Assembly (NCBI GenBank): GCA_016871535.1
Contig: VHCZ01000011.1
Location: 1 to 55,609, forward strand
DNA length: 55,609 bases
Direction of reading: 5' to 3'
DNA from: Verrucomicrobiota bacterium
GTDB taxonomy: Bacteria; Verrucomicrobiota; Verrucomicrobiia; Limisphaerales; SIBE01
A program made the position numbers and the translations under genes. Below the pieces are notes generated by a model. It was not told the origin of the DNA. It searched no databases and was given only the letters and a program-made list of their open reading frames with translations. Position 1 is the first letter of the stretch. Every line of letters starts with the position of its first letter. This document shows, piece by piece, positions 53,640 to 55,609 of this stretch.

Positions 53640-55436
53640 TCACAGAACTTCATCCCAAATCTTCCGATCCTTGAGCATCACCTCTCGGAGCAGGCGGATG
53701 GGCGGCGCGCCGTGGCGCAACATCTCGTCGTGAAATCGTTGCAGCGAGTAACGGGCGCCTTCCTGCTTTTGGTAGTCGCGACGGAGTTTCAGAATCTGCA
53801 GCTTGCCCACGGTGTAGTAGAGGTAGCCGGGATCGAACGTGCCGCGCAGCGCTTCCTGGCGCGCCGGCTTCGGTTCATAGTAACAGTTCTCTTCGAAAAA
53901 TCTCGTCGCGTCGTCGAGCGACATGCCTTCGCAGTGCGTCTTGATCGACACGCAAAGGCGGCAGAGGCGAAGCAGCGCTTCATCCGATTGCGCCAGCCGA
54001 TATTTCAACGCCTTGATGCGGTCTGCCGGGGACGCGTTGCGCACGGCCGCGGCGCCGAATCCTTCATCGATCATCATTTGCTCGGTGTAATGCGCCCAGC
54101 CTTCGACGAACGCGTAGCTGGTGAATATCTTCTCCAGCCTGGTCGCCGCCGAGGCGTTCAAGCACAGGAATTGCGTGTAGTGGCCGGGATAAGCCTCGTG
54201 AATCGAGACGATGTCAGTTGTGTAGTAATTGAATGCCGTGAGCCATTCCTCCTTTTGCTTCGGCGTCCAATGCTTCTCCACGGGCGTGACGTAGTAATAC
54301 GCCTCGGTGGCTTTCGTCTCAAAGGGCCCCGGCGTATCCATGGAAGCGAAGCTCGTCGCGCGAGCGAACTGCGGCGTTTCGTCCACACGCGCGCGCACTT
54401 CCGAGGGCAGGGTGATGATCTTGCGGTCGATCAAGAATTGCCGGATCGCTTCGAGATTCTTTCGCGTCTCGGGAATCAGGCCGTCCTCAGTCGGATGGTC
54501 TTTCTGAATCTCGCGGAAGACTTCAATGGGCTTGCGCGAGGGATCGATCTGGTGAGCGGTCTCGGCGAAAATCGCTTGTTCGCGCCGCAGCTCTTGCAGG
54601 CCGATTTCGAGGATTCGTTCGGGCGACAGAGCAATCAACTCCTCGACCATGAGCATCTTCTGGTATTTCTCGCGGCCGAGGGCGTAGCGCGTGTGCGACC
54701 TGGGCAGTTGCTGGACTTCGAGCCACGCGACGTAGCCCCGCAACTCCGAAATCGCACACTCGTTCGCCCCTTCAAAAACCGCTCGCAACGATTCGTTCTT
54801 GAGTCCCCGCAAAGCCTCGACCAAGTCCTTGCCCAGAAACGCCGCCGCGCCGTTGGCGACTTCAAGGGCGGTCTCGACGTAAGGTTTGGCCAGGGACTCC
54901 GCCAAATTGGCTTTCGCGGCAGCCATGACTTTCGGCGCTTCGTTCAGAATCGCGATCACGGACCGCACGCGATCTTCGAGCGGCGCGAAGTTGCGTTTGA
55001 CGTAAATGTTCACGTCGAACGCGCCGGCGTAGGTCATGGGGTTCTTCGTGAAGATGGCCATGTCTTCAAATTTGAAAATCTCGCTCTGGATCGCGGCGCG
55101 GAGGATGCGGTAATCGTAGAACGCCTGGCGGCTCAAGGCGCCGGTCTTCAACTCCGCCAACTGCTGTTCAAATCGCTTGAGGCGGGCCAACTCCGCGTCC
55201 AACGCGGCCCGACTGAAATCGGTTATCTTTCCGTCGTACTCATGGAAACCGAGCGCAGTTCCGGTTTGGGGTCGGAAGGCGAGATAACCCGCGAGAAACT
55301 CTTCCGAGACGCGAGTGAATTCCGCGTCGGCGCTGCCGGGACGAAAGGCTCCAGGGATCGGCACGATGCCGGGGGGCGCGTGCTGGGCGCAGCCCGCCAG
55401 CAGCAAAAAAAACAGAGAAACCGAGAAACTCTTCAA
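53640..55436 (-). CDS. DUF885 family metallopeptidase-like lipoprotein
   Basis: 598 aa from TTG 55436, the only start that retains the lipobox LLLAGC (Cys at ~16), so the protein should be lipid-anchored. DUF885 motifs are present: HEAYPGHYTQFL (HExxxGH-like zinc site), FVEGWAHYTEQMM with the third ligand Glu, and LRGTFDPGYLYYTVGKLQI near the end. The fold is M32/thermolysin-like and members are probable peptidases of unknown specificity. A hairpin repeat (55449-55477) sits 13 bases upstream of the start. Confidence 0.9.
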   Translation of the reverse strand: MKSFSVSLFFLLLAGCAQHAPPGIVPIPGAFRPGSADAEFTRVSEEFLAGYLAFRPQTGTALGFHEYDGKITDFSRAALDAELARLKRFEQQLAELKTGALSRQAFYDYRILRAAIQSEIFKFEDMAIFTKNPMTYAGAFDVNIYVKRNFAPLEDRVRSVIAILNEAPKVMAAAKANLAESLAKPYVETALEVANGAAAFLGKDLVEALRGLKNESLRAVFEGANECAISELRGYVAWLEVQQLPRSHTRYALGREKYQKMLMVEELIALSPERILEIGLQELRREQAIFAETAHQIDPSRKPIEVFREIQKDHPTEDGLIPETRKNLEAIRQFLIDRKIITLPSEVRARVDETPQFARATSFASMDTPGPFETKATEAYYYVTPVEKHWTPKQKEEWLTAFNYYTTDIVSIHEAYPGHYTQFLCLNASAATRLEKIFTSYAFVEGWAHYTEQMMIDEGFGAAAVRNASPADRIKALKYRLAQSDEALLRLCRLCVSIKTHCEGMSLDDATRFFEENCYYEPKPARQEALRGTFDPGYLYYTVGKLQILKLRRDYQKQEGARYSLQRFHDEMLRHGAPPIRLLREVMLKDRKIWDEVL

Positions 55437-55448
55437 CAGCGTCTGGCC

Positions 55449-55477
55449 AACGTAGGGCAGGCTTCCAGCCTGCCTGC
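55449..55477. repeat. ACGTAGGGCAGGC hairpin upstream of the DUF885 gene
   Basis: GGCAGGC-TTCCA-GCCTGCC stem, a relative of 33343-33371. It lies in the presumed leader of the DUF885 mRNA. Confidence 0.65.
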
Positions 55478-55609
55478 GTCGGCTAAGTGGTCCATTTCAT
55501 AAATACGCTCACGTTCGCGGCAAGGGATTTTTCGGCCAGACGAGGCGCGAGCGACGAGCATATCCCGAAGTGGATCTGTAAGGAGCAAGCAACGAAGTCT
55601 GGCGAAAAA
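55470..55609. repeat. Dispersed palindromic repeat, right-edge copy
   Basis: An inverted relative of 1-137. It contains AAATACGCTCACGTTCGCGG, a GGCGCGAGCGACGAGCATAT block, GTGGATCTGTAAGGAGC and a terminal GGCGAAAAA that pairs with an internal TTTTTCGGCC. Confidence 0.75.

Noticed and set aside
53508-55502. 664-codon plus-strand frame opposite DUF885
   Set aside because: The minus strand encodes HEAYPGH and EGWAHY motifs and a lipobox; the plus frame starts and ends in repeats.
1-55609. tRNA, rRNA or prophage genes
   Set aside because: None recognised by eye on either strand; short tRNA-like folds cannot be excluded without a covariance search.

Overview
The window looks like a chromosomal segment of an uncultivated, probably soil or freshwater Verrucomicrobiota bacterium, closest in style to the Pedosphaerales/Limisphaerales (old subdivision 3). 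This placement is inference. It rests on high GC, weak or absent Shine-Dalgarno sites, many exported proteins, Tat-dependent Gfo/Idh/MocA oxidoreductases, DUF1501, an N-methylated pseudopilin, giant TIG/Ig/CotH surface proteins, and intergenic regions full of short palindromic repeats. No rRNA, tRNA, CRISPR array, phage module or intact transposase was seen.

Layout. Positions 1-8,000 carry two SGNH-type esterases, a methyltransferase, a PDZ-containing M28 metallopeptidase, a small hypothetical gene and a phytase-like/SdiA-type propeller. Positions 8,100-25,800 carry the large exported proteins: a 983-aa Ca-binding triple-repeat protein, an 1836-aa TIG/PPC/Ig protein and a 1343-aa lectin/CotH/LTD protein. 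Between them lie a pseudopilin and a Tat oxidoreductase, and an exported metallo-beta-lactamase-fold protein follows. Positions 25,900-38,200 carry a secreted Pro/Asn-rich protein, a DUF3142-like protein, a TPR protein, two more Gfo/Idh/MocA genes (one missing its N-terminus), a class V aminotransferase, an exported histone-deacetylase-like hydrolase, a Uma2 nuclease and an orphan DUF1501 gene. Positions 38,277-42,912 carry an ABC ATPase with a truncated permease, and a serine hydrolase with an ankyrin insert. Positions 42,900-45,680 are a graveyard of truncated genes: a response regulator, a TolB-like propeller, a DNA methyltransferase, an Fpg/Nei relic and a broken nucleotidyltransferase. 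Positions 45,800-55,436 carry a YncE-like propeller, an intact nucleotidyltransferase, an 1153-aa PA14/CBM-like surface protein, a neutral-ceramidase-like hydrolase and a DUF885 lipoprotein.

How it works together. Most intact genes encode exported hydrolases or surface-binding proteins, which fits a polymer-degrading heterotroph. Operons are short; the only clear translational coupling is the 4-base overlap of the ABC pair. Six exported proteins share a short beta-rich module ending in a Phe/Tyr-Tyr-Arg motif. It is C-terminal in four surface proteins and sits directly after the signal peptide in two enzymes. This is the best candidate here for an under-described common system.

The second theme is repeat-driven remodelling. 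At least a dozen dispersed palindromic or simple-sequence repeat families fill the gaps. Several sit exactly where a gene loses its start or end, and inverted copies of one family form both ends of the window. All family assignments come from reading the sequence; no database search was run.
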